Shown: positions 5,127 to 5,423 of the stretch, piece by piece
How positions within the stretch are numbered: the stretch's first letter is position 1
Layout: every line of letters starts with the position of its first letter
From: Bacteroidales bacterium
GTDB taxonomy: Bacteria > Bacteroidota > Bacteroidia > Bacteroidales > UBA4181
DNA length: 5,423 nt
Reading direction: 5' to 3'
Assembly (NCBI GenBank): GCA_031260845.1
Contig: JAISKR010000098.1
Location: forward strand, 1 to 5,423
Notes under the pieces: model-generated
What the model was told of the DNA's origin: nothing
Seen by the model: only the letters and a program-made list of their open reading frames with translations
Databases searched by the model: none
Translations under genes and position numbers: made by a program

Positions 5127-5423
5127 ATGATGATGACAAACCTTAGAATAGGCTACGGTTTTGACGTGCATCCGCTGAAAGACGGTGCAACGTTGGTTTT
5201 GGGCGGCGTCACGATTCCCTATAGCAAAGGGGCGACAGGTCATTCCGATGCCGACACGCTCACCCACGCCATTTGCGACGCCTTGCTGGGCGCTGCCAAT
5301 ATGGGCGACATTGGGGTGCATTTCCCTGATACAGACCCTGCATTGCGCGGCGTCAACAGTCAGGCGCTGTTGCAGAAAACGGTCAGACTGATTGCCGGCA
5401 AAGGCTTTGGCATTGTCAATATT
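5127..5423 (+). CDS. ispF: 2-C-methyl-D-erythritol 2,4-cyclodiphosphate synthase IspF (C-terminus beyond window)
   Basis: IspF converts 4-diphosphocytidyl-methylerythritol 2-phosphate to the 2,4-cyclodiphosphate with release of CMP, the cyclisation step of the MEP route to isoprenoids, as a soluble zinc-dependent homotrimer (family knowledge). The 99 codons present carry the diagnostic motifs. GYGFDVHPL (residues 9-17) contains metal ligands D13 and H15, and GHSDAD (38-43) is followed by the third ligand, H47. Then come CDALLGAANMGDIG (50-63) and FPDTDP (66-71). The usual length is about 160 residues, so roughly the last 60 lie outside the window. The frame opens with three consecutive ATG codons (5127, 5130, 5133); homologues usually start just before the RIGYGFDVH region, so any of the three could be used. 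It is divergent from higBA and GC-rich (about 58% over 5161-5340), and is probably a core chromosomal gene. Confidence 0.96.
   Translation, partial: MMMTNLRIGYGFDVHPLKDGATLVLGGVTIPYSKGATGHSDADTLTHAICDALLGAANMGDIGVHFPDTDPALRGVNSQALLQKTVRLIAGKGFGIVNI

Overview
The window looks like a chromosomal segment from a member of the Bacteroidota, most likely order Bacteroidales. The evidence is a -7/-33 promoter of the Bacteroidota type (TTG-N19-TACCTTTG), the absence of clear Shine-Dalgarno sequences, AATTNNN heptad repeats between genes, and a large MMPL-exporter/acyltransferase/methyltransferase-like fusion of a kind annotated in Bacteroidales. No species can be named from the sequence.

Layout: four genes are read on the minus strand, from right to left: higB (toxin), higA (antitoxin), a 1186-residue trifunctional lipid-export/acyltransferase protein, and a class I SAM-dependent methyltransferase that runs off the left edge. 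One gene, ispF (isoprenoid MEP pathway), is read on the plus strand and runs off the right edge. The 150 bp between the divergent higB and ispF starts (4977-5126) are dense with signals. They hold a textbook promoter for higBA with a dyad over its -33 box, a separate perfect 17-bp palindrome, and a 13-bp-arm inverted repeat that runs into the -7 box of ispF. The 171 bp between the trifunctional gene and the methyltransferase (545-715) hold a 7-copy heptanucleotide array and degenerate relatives of it, then AT-rich sequence with no recognisable promoter.

How the genes may work together: the exporter/acyltransferase and the methyltransferase resemble parts of Bacteroidota lipid or aryl-polyene (flexirubin / dialkylresorcinol-like) clusters, so they probably modify and move an acylated product across the inner membrane. 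The ketosynthases and carrier proteins that would confirm this are not in the window. The HigBA pair is markedly more AT-rich than its neighbours (hand counts: about 37% GC over 4681-4920, versus about 58% in the sampled parts of ispF and the methyltransferase). It sits between ispF and the lipid genes, and its promoter is the only convincing minus-strand promoter I found. The lipid genes may therefore be transcribed from an autoregulated toxin-antitoxin promoter. This is the most interesting hypothesis here, but it is an inference.
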